Assembly: GCF_008831285.2 (NCBI RefSeq) | Contig: NC_045143.1 | Location: 23,252,302 to 23,316,301, forward strand | Length of the DNA: 64,000 nucleotides | DNA from: Nymphaea colorata | Taxonomy: Eukaryota > Streptophyta > Magnoliopsida > Nymphaeales > Nymphaeaceae | Direction of reading: 5' to 3' | Part shown: positions 21,846 through 34,900 of the stretch, piece by piece | Layout: the number at the start of each line of letters is the position of its first letter | Numbering within the stretch: position 1 is the first letter of the stretch | The notes under the pieces: model-generated | Told to the model about the DNA's origin: nothing | The model's input: only the letters and a program-made list of their open reading frames with translations | The model's database searches: none | Position numbers and translations under genes: made by a program

Positions 21846-24597
21846 TCCTCAACCATTTTTTGTCGGATCCATTGCCATAGTTGGCATTTCGGATTTGAAT
21901 TCCAATTGACTGAACCGGTTCTTATTTGGATCCCGAATCCAAAAGAGCCATGTCGAAAGCATGTCGAATTCGGCCGGGTTCTAATGAAATTCAACCCATA
22001 TCCGCTTTGTTTTTAACCTCGCGCGGTGAAACTCACCTCCGAAAAGAGCCATGCACAAAAGGTAGAACAGCCTTCTCGCGACTAGAATGAGGCGGGAGCA
22101 AGCAATCGCCTAGGGTTTCTGAGTTTCTTCCCACAAGAAGGACATCGAAATCGTCATTTTTTCTTCTTGTTTGGTACAGCTTTCTTTTCTCTCTTATAGT
22201 CTTTTCGAAGAGGGAAATTTCTAGGGAAATTATTGTTTGGCCTCGTTTATTTGGTTCTCCCTCTGAACGTCTTTGATCTTTCAAACATAGTTTACGAGAA
22301 TGATTATCTCTGGGGAATACACCTGTTGCTGCGTGGAATTCTCTTGTTTGCTTTTGTCTTGTGTTGTTGTGGTGCACAGACAACGCAAGACGATGACGCG
22401 ATACGGCAGCGCCATTCAAGCTGGCCAGTGTAGCGATTGGAGGTGTTTTTGGGTGGCTATTGTTAGCGTTAAACCGAGTTTTTTCTTACATCACCATAGG
22501 CCAAATTTTGATCGGGGTTGTGTTCCTTAACTAGACATCGTTTCTGCATTAGGCCAGTACGAGGGCTAATCTCAATGTCGGACTGGACAATCATGGATAA
22601 ATATGTCACAAGGGCATAACATAGCTGGTCGGGCTAATACTTGTTATTTGATCAATTCCCGTGAATGCTACTCCTCTGGACTGCAAATGGTGGACACACA
22701 ACCTAGTTGATGGAGGCATTGCTTCCACTTAGGTCCCGAAGCCGCTTGGAGCTTTGGACCTTAGGGGTTGGTGAAAGTGGGAGGGGCTTCAGCCTCGTTG
22801 GAGTATCTCTCTCTCCTTATGAGTACATGAGTCCAGGAGCCATGAATTTTTCACTAGGAAGGCTGAATTTATTGTTTCAAAAATTTTAACAGGAGCCGCC
22901 CAAACATAATTTTCAAAATTTGTATATAGGATAAATAAAATTTTGGGGAGGCCCCTGTCGACCTCCCTAGCTCCGTCCCTGCATGAGACACTTAACAAAT
23001 CAAGCACTAAAAAATGTGCTAACTTTACCATTAGCCATTGCAACTCAGGAAGACCATTCTCATAATATAAGCATAAAAAATAAAAGTCCTATGCCCTCAA
23101 ACCTACAAGAGAAATACCACTTAAGAGTAAATATTGTCTTCGATAAGATAGAAGTCAATGTCTTAACTCATGATGAGCGGATACATACAATGAAAGATGT
23201 GAAAAGGAAACTAAAATCTGATCGCTTTTCCTGAAGCCATATGCATGAACAACCTAGCTATCAATTGAGTTATATCAGCTGCATGTTGGTGGCAGTTTTA
23301 CTGATCTCATGGTGTGTAATTAAAATTAAAGTGTGTTTAGGCATTATTGCACACTTTATGTTTTTATGCATGTCTTGAAATTGGTCTAATGTTTAATTTG
23401 CTTTGTTTATCACATGATCATATCATTCAATACTATGTGATGTCACAATAAAATGATAAATTCATGTGCATGAGTAGATGGCTTAATTGTATTGGAGTTG
23501 ACTTAAAATAAAATGAATAATTATTTGTACCAATGAATAATTATCTACTTTAATTTACATTTGGTTCAATTTAATCACTCTCTTGAATCAATTAGCCCAT
23601 TGTTTCACCACCAAACATGATATCCCTTTTGTTTAAGTGCTTCAATTTAATCACTTTAGTCTAATTGTTTCAATCTAATGCTTCAATTTAATAGCTTAAA
23701 ACTAATTGCTTCATCTTGATCACTTCAATTCAATCGCTTGGTTTTAACACTTGAATTGGATCACATCAATTTAATATCTTCACTTGCTGGTTCTTACCAA
23801 TGCTTTTCTGTGGCACTTCAAACTAGTAATTCCTGCAATTTTGTTCAGTGTCATATCCATCTCAAGATCTTCTTGAAACTAGAAGGTGCTTGCTAGAGAC
23901 TTCTACTTGTTGGCTAAGCATTCAAAGTCTTCCAACTGACCCCAAAAAGTCATATATACAAAATCATGCTTAAATGCATCCACAATTGCTCTTTTTGGTC
24001 ATTACTCAATTGACCATACAAACATAAAATTGTGCACCATTGACAATGACTACATTGTTTGTATGGAACATTGTTTGCATCCCAAATTTTTCATTGGTTT
24101 TGGAGTGCTCCAGAAAAATGTGGTTTTGTTTTGAAATAGGGAAGAAAGGGACTCGCCCGTCGGTACGAGGATCGACCATTCCCGGCGCCTTTACTGGGGG
24201 TAATCAACCCAAGGGCTATATTTATCATTGATGCATTTCGTTTTGACTTAAACATCTTTTTGATTCTATATGCGGTGTAGAAAATATTGAAAGTTTGATG
24301 TTTCAAACTTTTCAAAAGACTCTTGAAGAGTTGCTTGAAAATGTGAAATATTTTGAGGAAAAAGTGGAATTAGTAAATATCATTTGAAAAGCTTGTGAAA
24401 TCATTTTGAAATCACTTTAGTGTTGTCTTAAGACTTTAAGTAGGTTTAAGATTTTGCTTTAATTCGGTTACCACCTAGTTAGAGCTCTATCCCCTCTTGT
24501 TTAAGTTCTTTTAGAGATATGCTTGTGATTATAAGTGAAATAAAGTGCATGAGAATGCATGGATGCATTTATCCTATATGATTAGAAGAATGTAAAA
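21846..24597. other. Intergenic, nothing firmly recognised
   Basis: The cctagggtttctgag at about 22108-22122 is a sequence often seen in plant 5' leaders, but no coding exon follows. The agctccgtccctgca at about 22968-22982 is like the end of common plant repeats; a related ggggcagagccc lies at 53854-53865. The rest is AT-rich. Confidence 0.35.
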
Positions 24598-24651
24598 CAT
24601 TCCTACCACAACATTCATCTAAAGTCATTCCTACCACAACATACATCTAAG
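24598..24651. repeat. Two-copy 28-bp tandem repeat
   Basis: The unit cattcctaccacaacat plus catctaaagt is duplicated (24598-24625 and 24626-24651) with a couple of differences. Confidence 0.75.
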
Positions 24652-24848
24652 ATTTTTGTTTTTGTAAATATCATATATATGAAAGAAAAGTTTTTGCCTC
24701 CCTCCCTTGACTTCATTTCGCAAGCCTACCTGTTGTTTTTTGTTGACAAAATCTATTTCCCCTACCTTGTCTCTTCCTTCCTTCCCTCATCTGCATCTCT
24801 CTTCTGCTTCCTTCCTCTCATTGCCCCCTTTGATTTTATTGATCTCAT

Positions 24849-25124
24849 CTAGCATGACATCCTCTTCTGCATTCCTTTCATATTTTCTCCCACCTCACCT
24901 TCGTTGCTTTCACCTAGTAAGAGCACATCTACTTCCCCTTCTCCATCTCCTTCATATTTTCTCCTTTCTTCACCTGCGTTACTCTTATCTACCAACATAG
25001 TACCTACTTTCTTCCTTCTATGCATCTCTTCCTTGCCTTCATTACTTTCAGATAGCAATCTATTATCTACTTCTCTCATTTCATCTCCTATCATTTTCTT
25101 GCCTTCATTATTTTCATTTGCCAA
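24849..25124 (-). other. Minus-strand frame made of about 22-residue degenerate repeats
   Basis: The DNA at 24837-25140 is a degenerate minisatellite. Equivalent points fall near 24901, 24976, 25039 and 25105, spacings of 75, 63 and 66 bp, all multiples of three. On the minus strand this gives an open frame of acidic/basic repeats around the core SNEGE or NEGK (LLSESNEGKEEMHRR, LLLGESNEGEVGEN). An overlapping, differently phased frame (25114-25401, with KEEEEDERTEGNDGGERR) continues upstream. The in-phase spacing hints at past coding, but I recognise no family and no splice context, and the strand is low-complexity. Confidence 0.25.
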
Positions 25125-25536
25125 GACTTCTTTTGTGCCCCCATCTACTTCTACTTCCTTCTTTGGGACAACTTCTCCCTCTCAACCACAATCCACTCAC
25201 CTCTTTACTTTCATCTCTCCTCTCACCTCCATCATTGCCTTCAGTCCTCTCATCCTCCTCCTCCTCCTTCCAAACCACGTTAATCCTCCAAAAAAGTTTA
25301 GTTCTAGCTACCCCCTTCTTATTAACCTCTCTCCAATCACTAGGAGAGTGTGGATGAACAGAATCCTTTTCAACAAGATGCATGGCCAATATGCATGACA
25401 TAGGAATTCAACAATAATTACTAACAAGATATTAGTATAAATTGTAGGAGAAAATTGTAATTGGCAAATTATAAATAGTTTGCCTTAATGATTTTGCTCA
25501 ACAACAAACAAATCACTCTGTTTTTGAAACATAATT

Positions 25537-25728
25537 TGCATGTTTGGATAACAAGACCAAAAAGACATTTAAAAAAAAACCTAAGGGGCCAAGTTGTTAT
25601 TGCCTTTTTGAAGCTATCATTTTATCAAAACTGGATTTTTACATACCCATCTTCATTGATTACCCAATCCAAGTTTTAAATAATGTCTTTTCCTACAACA
25701 ACGTGAGTGTCATCTAAACACACCCTTA
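25537..25728. mobile_element. Putative MITE with gtgtttRgatgac-type inverted ends
   Basis: The left end, tgcatgtttggataac, is matched by the inverted right end gtcatctaaacacaccc at 25709-25725 (inward reading gggtgtgtttagatgac). The inside is AT-rich and non-coding. Ends of this kind are common in plant hAT-like MITEs. The target duplication is unclear. Confidence 0.45.
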
Positions 25729-25818
25729 CGAGTTGTTCGACTAATGGAATGGTTACATACTGTTCCACCGTAAATATGTCAAAAAAGGTAAGTAACCATT
25801 CCATTTGCCTAACGACCC
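25729..25818. repeat. Foldback repeat just upstream of SKI3
   Basis: The arm gttcgactaatggaatggtt at 25734-25753 pairs with aaccattccatttgcctaac at 25794-25813, giving a roughly 30-bp imperfect stem over a 25-bp loop. It lies about 150 bp before the first SKI3 exon seen. It is a small MITE-like palindrome. Confidence 0.7.
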
Positions 25819-25969
25819 TTTGAATTCACACTTCTTAGTAAAGAGACACAGAAAGATTTTGTTTGTTTAGTCGATTAACAATTGATTTGAAACTTTTTTA
25901 CTTTAAATGGGAGCACTAAGTAATTTACCATGCAACTGTTGTCGGTTGCCTGCTTATTTTTCTTTCTTC

Positions 25970-28900
25970 ATGTTCAGGAATATATTCAAGATTGAAGGTT
26001 CAGCCAGAGCCAGTAAATTCTTGAAGCAGTCGATGGAGGGACAAGAATTTGACGTGCAAAACCCTTCTCATCATTTCGACATGGTTTGGTTTGCCTCACT
26101 TACATTTCTTCTCCCTGTTCTTTGATTTCGCACGCTTTTTGTTTTTCTTGTTCTGAAAAATGAAGGCCTTCTGCATGACTACAGGCTGTCTTCTTATGGG
26201 AGAAAGGAGAAGACAAGAAGGTTGCGAGGGAGAAAGCAGCTGAGCATTTGGTCCTCTCAGTTAAGCTAAACCCAAGCAATGGCGCAGCGTTTCGCCTTCT
26301 AGGGCATTACTACAGCCTGGAGTTGGTCGATTTACAGCGGTCATCCAAGTGCTACCAGAGGGCAATCACCATTAACCCTGACGATAACGAGGCTGGGGTC
26401 TGCTCGTTTGTCTTCCTTTCTTTGCTTCTTTCCCTAAATTTGTTTTGAATTAACTTTGACCGGTTTGTTTGGGAGATGACAGGAGGCGTTATGTAATTTG
26501 TTGGACAGAGGAGGAAACCAGTCTTTGCAGCTGACAATCTGCCATGAAGTGGTGGAGAAGTCCTCCCGAGCATTCTGGGCATGGCGGAGATTAGGGTACT
26601 TGCAGGTTTCTGAAATACATCTAAATCTTTTTGTTGTTTGAATTATTTCTTCCTGCTTAACTGCTCAATGTTACGCCTTATTAGGGCCCTTGTCTAATTC
26701 CCCTTCCTCCTCTTACAGAGAGGATTATTGGGAAGGGTTAGAATCCTGCAGAATGGCTGCAAGACCTTCTTCACGAAAAGCAAGATTAACCAGTAAGGCC
26801 TCACGGTTGGCATCTTAATATGCGTTAAAGAACAGGAGGGTGGAACAAAATATAACTCTCTCTCTCTTTCTCTCACCCACGGGCAAATAACACCTTTCTC
26901 AATCACCTGCTCATCCAATCTCTGGTCATGGCTGGGGGAGGGGGCAGCTAGCACTGCCCGTAGGATGGCAGTTGACCCTCTTTGCTTTGTGGTCTCACTG
27001 GCTCTTGATGTCATTGTTGGCCCTATCATCATTGCATTGCTGCACTGATGACCCTAATGGCCCTCCACCGGCTCTAAGATTCTTGCTACTTTGTTGCCCT
27101 CCTTCTACATCTTGTTGCCTGACGTTACTGCCCAGTCGCCCACCAACTAACGTTACATCAATAACATTTGAGCAATTCAATTAAAAAAACAAAGAAACAT
27201 GCGAGCCAAATTGGTCTGAGACATCAAGAAGCCCAACCAATGGAAAAGAAGCCAATTCTACTAATAACTAATCTGCAACCCGCAGGCTTCTGTGAGTAGA
27301 CAGAGCAGTCCTGATAGTGCAGTGGGGCTCAGTGCGTGGCTCAAGAAGTAGCCCAAGATTGGCTGCTATGGTATATACAATCCTTTGGGACTCCTTTCTG
27401 CTGGCCCTTTGCTTCTATCCATCCACCTTGTTGGTCCCTGGTTTTCTGCTGCTTTTTTCTAACCCATTGCCTATGACCACCGCCTCTCCTAGTTTCTTTG
27501 ATGGCCTTGCTGGCTGGTATCTTTGCTTCCATCTTCCATTGATTTTGATGGCCTCCCTCTGCCAATCCCACTGCCTGTTGACCCCTCTGCTCTACTCTGG
27601 CTTTTCCATCCTGTTGATCTGCCTTTCAGGCCACACTTAACTTCGCGTTCCTTGGCCTTTTGCTGCGCTACTGGTCATCCATTTGCCATTCTTGCAGATT
27701 TGTTTGCACTGTAGGCTGTCAATCTGTGGCTGCTTCTTGGGCCATCCACTGCGCCCTTTTGCCCTTTGGAACTGCTAGTTTGCTTGCACCAGCCTGTTTG
27801 TGGCACCCTCCCATTAATGCTGCGTCATGTTTGGCTGATGTGTTTATTTCCTTAGTGGCCTTAAATATCGACTAGTTATTCGTGGTGGCTTCTTTGCCTC
27901 TGATTGGCTTTCTTGGTGGTTTGGTTGGATTAATGTGCTCATTAATGTATCTAGCTAATTTGGCCAACATGCTACTTTGTCTTTCGTGTTATACTGCTAC
28001 GGCTAAGAGATTACAGATGACCTGTGGTTTTGTGCTATATGTTGGAACCTTGGCAATGTTAAATAGTATTTTGTCTTTCTCTTTCTCCCCCCTTCTCTCT
28101 CTTCCTCTTTGTAAGGTCATGCCTCCAATGAGATATGTAAATGAAAATGATACATGAAACCGAGAAGCATATAGGGCCTGCTGTGGGCCTAACTGATGAG
28201 CAGGATAAACGTGCTCACCCTAGAACTTCTATAGGGCTCTCCACTTGTGCCTCAAGGTCAGGGTGGACATCCATCTTGCTGAAGTGCAGGTGTTGGAGTT
28301 CAACCATTCAAGTAATTATCTGTATCTGGAAAAATGCAGTTGTATCATGTTTGTCTTCGTGACAGTATGACAAACCATATTTGGAAACAGTGATGTTGTC
28401 AATATTTTTATGAAGAAATGGACGTTTATAGTTCTTCAACTTAATTACGTTTTAGAAATGATTGAATTTTCTTAGTTTTGCATGTCCAAAGGATTGATTC
28501 TTGAGCCATTTCAATTTTCAAATCATTAGTATATCTTGACAATTTTTCCATTGTTCAACTTCAATGTTTTTTTTTGGGTTTTTGATGCATTCCTGCTCTT
28601 CTGTTTTCCTTTTCATTGATTTGAGATATTTGAATTTTATCTGAAGTTGCGACTGAAATTTCAAATGCGTGCACTTTATTCAGGGAAAAAGACATCAGTT
28701 ATACAAGTGTGAAAAGTGGTACTTTTGTGTTTGAGCCTTCATCTGTTGGGAAGAATTCTAAATGCACAAACCAGATGAGAGAGTCAATGCTAACAGACAA
28801 AATACTGGCGAACGTGATAGGTGTTTGCAGTGGCTGGGTTTGACCAATTTTTTGTAAATAAATTTGGCATAGATGTTATGTATTAGATAAAATGATCAAA

Positions 28901-31900
28901 ATGAGCCTTGGTCCAGTTTTAGTTTGGCCAGCTTTGCCATTAGTTGGAAACTTAGAACTTAGAAGTTAGAAGCATACTATTAAACGGTCATCTGGTGATT
29001 TTTCTGAATAGCCTGGAGAATTGTGACTCTGTTTATGTGTTTTTGGTGGACTGTATTCTAGTGAGAAGATTGTCAAACATTCATGGATAAAGTTGGAAAC
29101 TGTTTTTTCCAATCAAACTAATAGTTAAATTATGTCCTTTAGTTTTCTGTTTGTAGCTTGCTTGCCCATTCTGATTTTTTAGTTCCTATTTTCCTTTGGA
29201 AATATTGGAAATACAATGTTGCAGCAACTTATGCTGCTCTGATCTGATTTTGCAGGTTGCTGAAAAGATGTGGCCAGATGCAGTTCAGAGCCTTCAGCAT
29301 GCAATTCGAGGCTATCCAACATGTCCAGATTTATGGGAAGTAAGGAAGTTTATGGGTTTGTCACTCTGCTTTTTTCTACTGATCTGTGGAAGTTCTTCCT
29401 TTACGAAACTGAACATGGTATGACATTTTTGTGTAGGCCCTAGGACTTGCATATCAGCGGTTGGGCATGTTCAGTGCTGCCTTAAAGGTGCATTATGGTA
29501 TCTTAATGTTGCATTCCTCATTGTTTCTTGATGAAGGATCCTTTGTCACCAAGATGAATATGACAGTCATATGGACGTGCATCAGAGCTCGATAACACAA
29601 GAGTTTTTGCATTACTTGGGAGCGGTAACATTTTGATGTTACTTAGTTCTTATAGGAAGGTAAGATCATTGTGCAACGTGTTCATCTTCTCAGGTCTTCC
29701 AACGGATTTGCTGGTTCATGTGTTTATATATCTACTCATCTTGAGTCTGTTGGGGCAAATGGTTGTTACAGAGTGTGCGTTCTGTATAAATACTAGTGTG
29801 ACCTAAACAAGGTGTAATATGAATATATCCTGCATATTTTTCAGTTTATTATAATCAAAGGGTTTCAAAGGCTGCATTCCAAATTAATGTTTATTTCTGT
29901 TGAGAAATGCACTATAAGTAACTCCACTACCTCATCCCCAAGTTGAAGATGACAGCCCTGACCAAGTAGTAGGTTTTGTTCAGATTCATGATTTCTTTTT
30001 TTGGTTTTCTCTTTTGCCAGAGAACAAGAAAGACCTCTTATTCACGTACATATTCCTGCTGCTTCTTCCATCTCCTGTGCACCTATTGCTTGCTCTATCT
30101 TATGAAAAGGGTTCATTCTAGGGTTGGATGGTTTGTTATCTATGTTTTTTTTTCCTCCTATTTTGCCCATTTGGCCTTGTAATGTTCTTTAAAAGATTAC
30201 CCTTTCAACCCTAGTATTCTTTTTATCTTTTTGCTAATGTTTAAAGTTGCTAATGTTTAAAGCTCATTCCTTGAGTTAGATGATTTAGCTGGACTTGACC
30301 TCCTACTGGGTCAACCTAGTAAAGGGACCCATTACTCGCAAAAGAGTCACCCAAAACATGTTTGACTCGTTGATTAACTCGTTTCACTCGTTAACTCCCT
30401 TGGTTCACCTAAAGCTTGTTGGACCTACCCAAAATTTGGTGGTAGATGTTGTTTTGACTTTGACGCAGTGATTAGAGTTCCGCACTCTAATCCTCGTGGG
30501 AAAGACACCATAAGTATACTCAGACAAGCTCTCCTACCTCAGAATTAGCTTTCCTGCAGTTTTTGTTTGACCTGCGGATGTATATCACACATCTACACTA
30601 CAACCATCCAGGGCCTAAGGGTCTACATCAAGAGGGGATGATATAGGATCAAGATCAACCACACGAGTGGGAGAACAACCATATGCAATCTAGAAGGGAG
30701 ACTTCCAATAGAACGGTTCACCGAGCTGTTGTATTCAAACTCAGCCTGGGGAAGCACCAAATCCCAAGTCTTGGCATGATCACCAACTAAGAAACGAAGT
30801 AGGTTCCTTGGTGCGGTTGACCGCCTCAGTCTGACCATCAGTTTGAGGGTGATAGGCACTAGTAAGCTGCAAATTAAATGTTTAATATGATAAACAAGCA
30901 TGTTTACTTCATAGTAAAACTGAAAACTATGAGTTGCCTGTAATAAGTATCAAACAGATCATAGATAGACAAATAAACAAACTGTAATCAAATGATTTAC
31001 AACTTACAGGGTTACAGAAACAAAAATCTATATAAACATTATTATTTATTACATTAAAATTAACAGTAAATATGGATTATAGGAAAATAAACAGAGTTAC
31101 AGATTATAATGAAACAGAATCTATATAAACATTATTATTCATTACATTAAAATTATCTGTTATTATGGACAAATAAACTGACTGCTATCAAATGAGTTAC
31201 AGACAGAGTTACAGAGCTTATAATGAAATAGAATCTATATGAACATTTTACATTAAAAATACTACATAATATAGAAACAATATATGATATATAAACAGTT
31301 GCAACCTAAAAATGTGCAACACAATGATCTCCAGCACCCATTTAATCTTTATTAAATAGTCTTTAAGAGCCCTATTAAGAGACTCTTGGACTTCCATGGA
31401 CTATGCACAGGCTGAAGTTGTGCCTAGTCCATTGTAGGCATGCACCTCAGGTGCAATATCACTTGCATTGCCTACATGCACTTAGGAAATGCAGGTGGAG
31501 TAGTGAGTAAGAGTCACCACCTACATGATGCCTCAATGACATATGGGAGTCCTACAATGAAGTTTATCGAGACATGGTCACAAGGTCGGTCAGGGATAGG
31601 TAAAGGAGTGCACAGTCCATAGTTCTGATGCTTGCGCTTGGCCATTTGGTAGACTCGATAACTGTTGACAAATTTGACTACATCTTTCCTTATCTTGGAC
31701 TGGTAATAACGTTTGAGTAAAGCAATGGTCTTTTCCTGACCAAGTTGTCCCGACAAACCACCCTCGTGAGGTTCAAAAACCGACTACAATCTCAATGAAA
31801 AATTGGGAATACACAATTTGTTGCCTTCGAATAGATAGCCATTATGAATAGTAAAGGACAGATTGGAAGCAGCTGGATTTGAAATGCAGTTTTCCTTGAT

Positions 31901-34900
31901 CTTTTGGAAATGAGGATCTGCAGGGTATAGATCTTTCCAATTTTCAAATCCAAGAATCTAAACATACATGGACATAAGAAGACTGTTTTTTCTGCTCAAA
32001 GCATCAACTACTTTGTTGAAGGTTCCAGATTGATCCTTGATGCAGAACGTATATTCTTGTAGGAAAGTTACTCATTTGGCGTGTCTAGCATTGAGCTTCT
32101 TTTGGCTATTTAAGAATTTTAAAGCGTCATGGTCTGTATATAAAACAAAATCCATTGAAATCAAGTAGTGATGCCATTACCTTAGGGCTTTGGATGACTG
32201 CATGAATCTCGTGGTCGTATGTAGAATATTGGTGCTTGGCCTGAGTCGATTTCTCATTGTAGAAGGCAATGGGTCAACGTTTTTGATTCAGAATGTTGAA
32301 TTAGAAGAGTTTATGTTTCTAGGTGGCTCTTTGTAATATTAAAGAGTTACAAGATCCCATTAATATTTTCCTTATTTCTGTTTAGTGTAATATGTAAATC
32401 TCCTTTCTACCTTAATCTCTTTATAATAGAGATTAGGGTTAGTGAATGAAGTACGTTCCTTTCTCCTAGCCTTACGGCTGCTACTCTCTCTCTCTCTCTC
32501 TCTCCACATCTCACGACAGGGCTCCAAATCTCACAGCTGCAACATGGTATCAGAGCAGGCGTGACTGGCGACGTGAAGACAACAGTGGCTGGGGCGTGAA
32601 TCAGGCTGGCGACATGAAGAAAAAACTGTCGTCGACTTCTCCTCCTTAGGCCATCTCTTCCACCGTCTCCTTCTCTTCTCCCTCTTCCGTCTTCTTCTCG
32701 TGCTACATACGTTTAGTTTGAGTTGACTGTTTTCCAGCAACTGAACCGTCTGGAGGAGTCTATTCACGCTATGAAATTTGCGTGAATAGACTCCAGCCAT
32801 GGGTGTATACACAACTATGTTTTATCACAGCTGGGTGGGAGTCTGCGATGGTTTATGTTGAAAGTTTTTTTTCTAGCGTTATGGTCAACTGGCCCTGGTG
32901 GATGCCCATACCAAAATGCATCGTCTTCAAAGTTTGCAAATTCTGACGCTACATCACCATGGTCGGTGTCCTAATGGGGTGACCAACCTCTGCTTGAACT
33001 GGTGGGCCCTCCAAAGGTGTGTGCTAGTGCTGTGTTTGTATTACTCAAGGCATTCCATGTTAATCCCGAGGTGGGGAGGGACCGACACAAGTGGCCTATG
33101 AGTGATGGAAGTGGAATGGGTGCCTATCAGGGTATTGGGATGGGGTTCCTGTGGGGAACATAGCTTTAGGTTGTGGTTGGGTCAGTGTGAGAGCCTTAGT
33201 GAGGTTCAAGATAATAATTGGGGCTTGGATAGGGGTAATATGAATGGCGCTAGAAAAATGAGGATATAGGTAGGGATGATACAGTTGCTGATAGCCCAAG
33301 GAGCTGAACCTTGGGTTTGCGCCTAAACTAGTCATCATATCCCAATTAGGATAGGTGGGACCTTGAATTGAGCCCTGTGGACGATGGAGCCAAGGTGGGA
33401 GCTCGATTTGTGGATTATAGTATGTGAGACCTAGTCCTGACTTCGCATAAAGTGAAACTGCGATTTAGTTGGAATCTTATTTGGGCCTAGGTGGTCATGG
33501 AATCGCGTATTTGGATGGGGGCAAGTGCTTGAGATTGAGTTTAGGGTAAACCCGAGCATGACCCATTATAGATGGTCTCTAGATGGGTGTTAGGACCCAC
33601 ACCCAAACCTTGATGCCCAAAAATTGGCGCCAAAGTGTTAGACCTGGTTTGACGTTGGTCCGACGATGTTGTGTTCGTGGAATGCCAGCTGGGGCAGATG
33701 TTGCCCAAATAAGGGTCTGGGAGCTGGGTTCCGCCTCTTCCTGTGCATGATGGAGAACACCACCGGGTATGTCACTTTGACTCTTCAAAGAAGGGGCTGC
33801 ACCCGTGTTGACATGATGCTGGTGCTGGTGCTGTGCTGCTCTGACACACACCCCAACCGCATCCTTTCTTATGCAAGTTTAAATATTTTCTATTTTTTTC
33901 TTCTCCCTGACCCTTTTCTTTTTTTATGTATAGTAATAGAAGTAAAAAGAAAAAACAGATTAAGCTAAGAAACAAGCTAAAATTATATATATTTTGAATA
34001 TATACATGTATAGATATACTAATAAATAAATATATTATATATGTACACCCTCACTGCACCCTCGCACCCAAATTTCTTGGGATACGTCGCACCGGCAGCG
34101 GCACCAGCACCTGTACCTCGCACTCATGTGACATAGGTAGTGTGGCTGGTTGCAAGCCCTCTCACCGGCAGTTGGTAACTGCTGCATGGTGGTAGTGGAT
34201 GGAGTGTGATTCTTGCAAGTTCATCAACGAAATATGCACCCACATTGCTAGGGACAATGTAGAAAAATATTGAGGCAACCAATGATACTTGTGTGAGGTG
34301 AGCACTGGTGGGTGGAGTAGCTTCGGCTGCCTGTGGGTGGGGGGATGGACGCTGGGTAATCCGGCAGTGAATGAGTGAAGTCTAGCAACATTAAAGTTGG
34401 CCAATAAACTTGAAAATTGACCAGTTGATGCACCACACAAGGGTTTGACATCTTTGGTGCGTCTTCTTCTTGGCCTCAGACCTGCGTTTACGTTTTTTTT
34501 TTGTTGCTAGATTTCAACCACATATTTTTCTTCCATTCATCAATTTCATTGAGCTGCTTAGTCATGGAAGCAAGGGTTCGACTACTTTGAACCTGGTTTT
34601 CACGATTTGCCTCCTCCAGGCAAGATTGTCTTAATTGCTCTATCGTTGTTGTTTGCAAATCTCATACGCGCTTCCGTCAGTTTCAACATTACATCCTCAA
34701 TGTTTTTTCCTGATTTTTTTTCCTTTTTCTTTGGATTTGTCCATTGCAAGATTGTTCCTCAGGACTTCGACCATCACAAAGATCGAGGGAAAAGCCCGTC
34801 TATATTGCCACTTTGATGTAGTGATTAGAGTTCCTCACTTTAGTTCCTGCTAGAATGGCATTAAAGATGAACAAAATTGAAGAGAAACACACAAAAAACA

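Larger units (their letters stand above)
30457..34847. repeat. A 37-bp direct repeat bracketing the retrotransposon relics in SKI3 intron 6
   Basis: The sequence actttgacgcagtgattaga at 30457-30476 and its continuation gttccgcactctaatcc recur as actttgatgtagtgattaga and gttcctcactttagttcc at 34810-34847, in the same orientation. They could be remnants of the two LTR-adjacent ends of one decayed element, but the match is short. Confidence 0.4.

Noticed and set aside
26900-28160. Coding region in SKI3 intron 3
   Set aside because: The open frames are Leu/Ser-rich on one strand and Gln/Arg-rich on the other, overlap each other, lack domains, and lie wholly within an intron bounded by good splice sites.
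33579-33851. tRNA-Asp-type primer site (ttggcgcc) of a gypsy element near 33625
   Set aside because: Only eight bases match, no LTR end precedes it, and no polyprotein follows.
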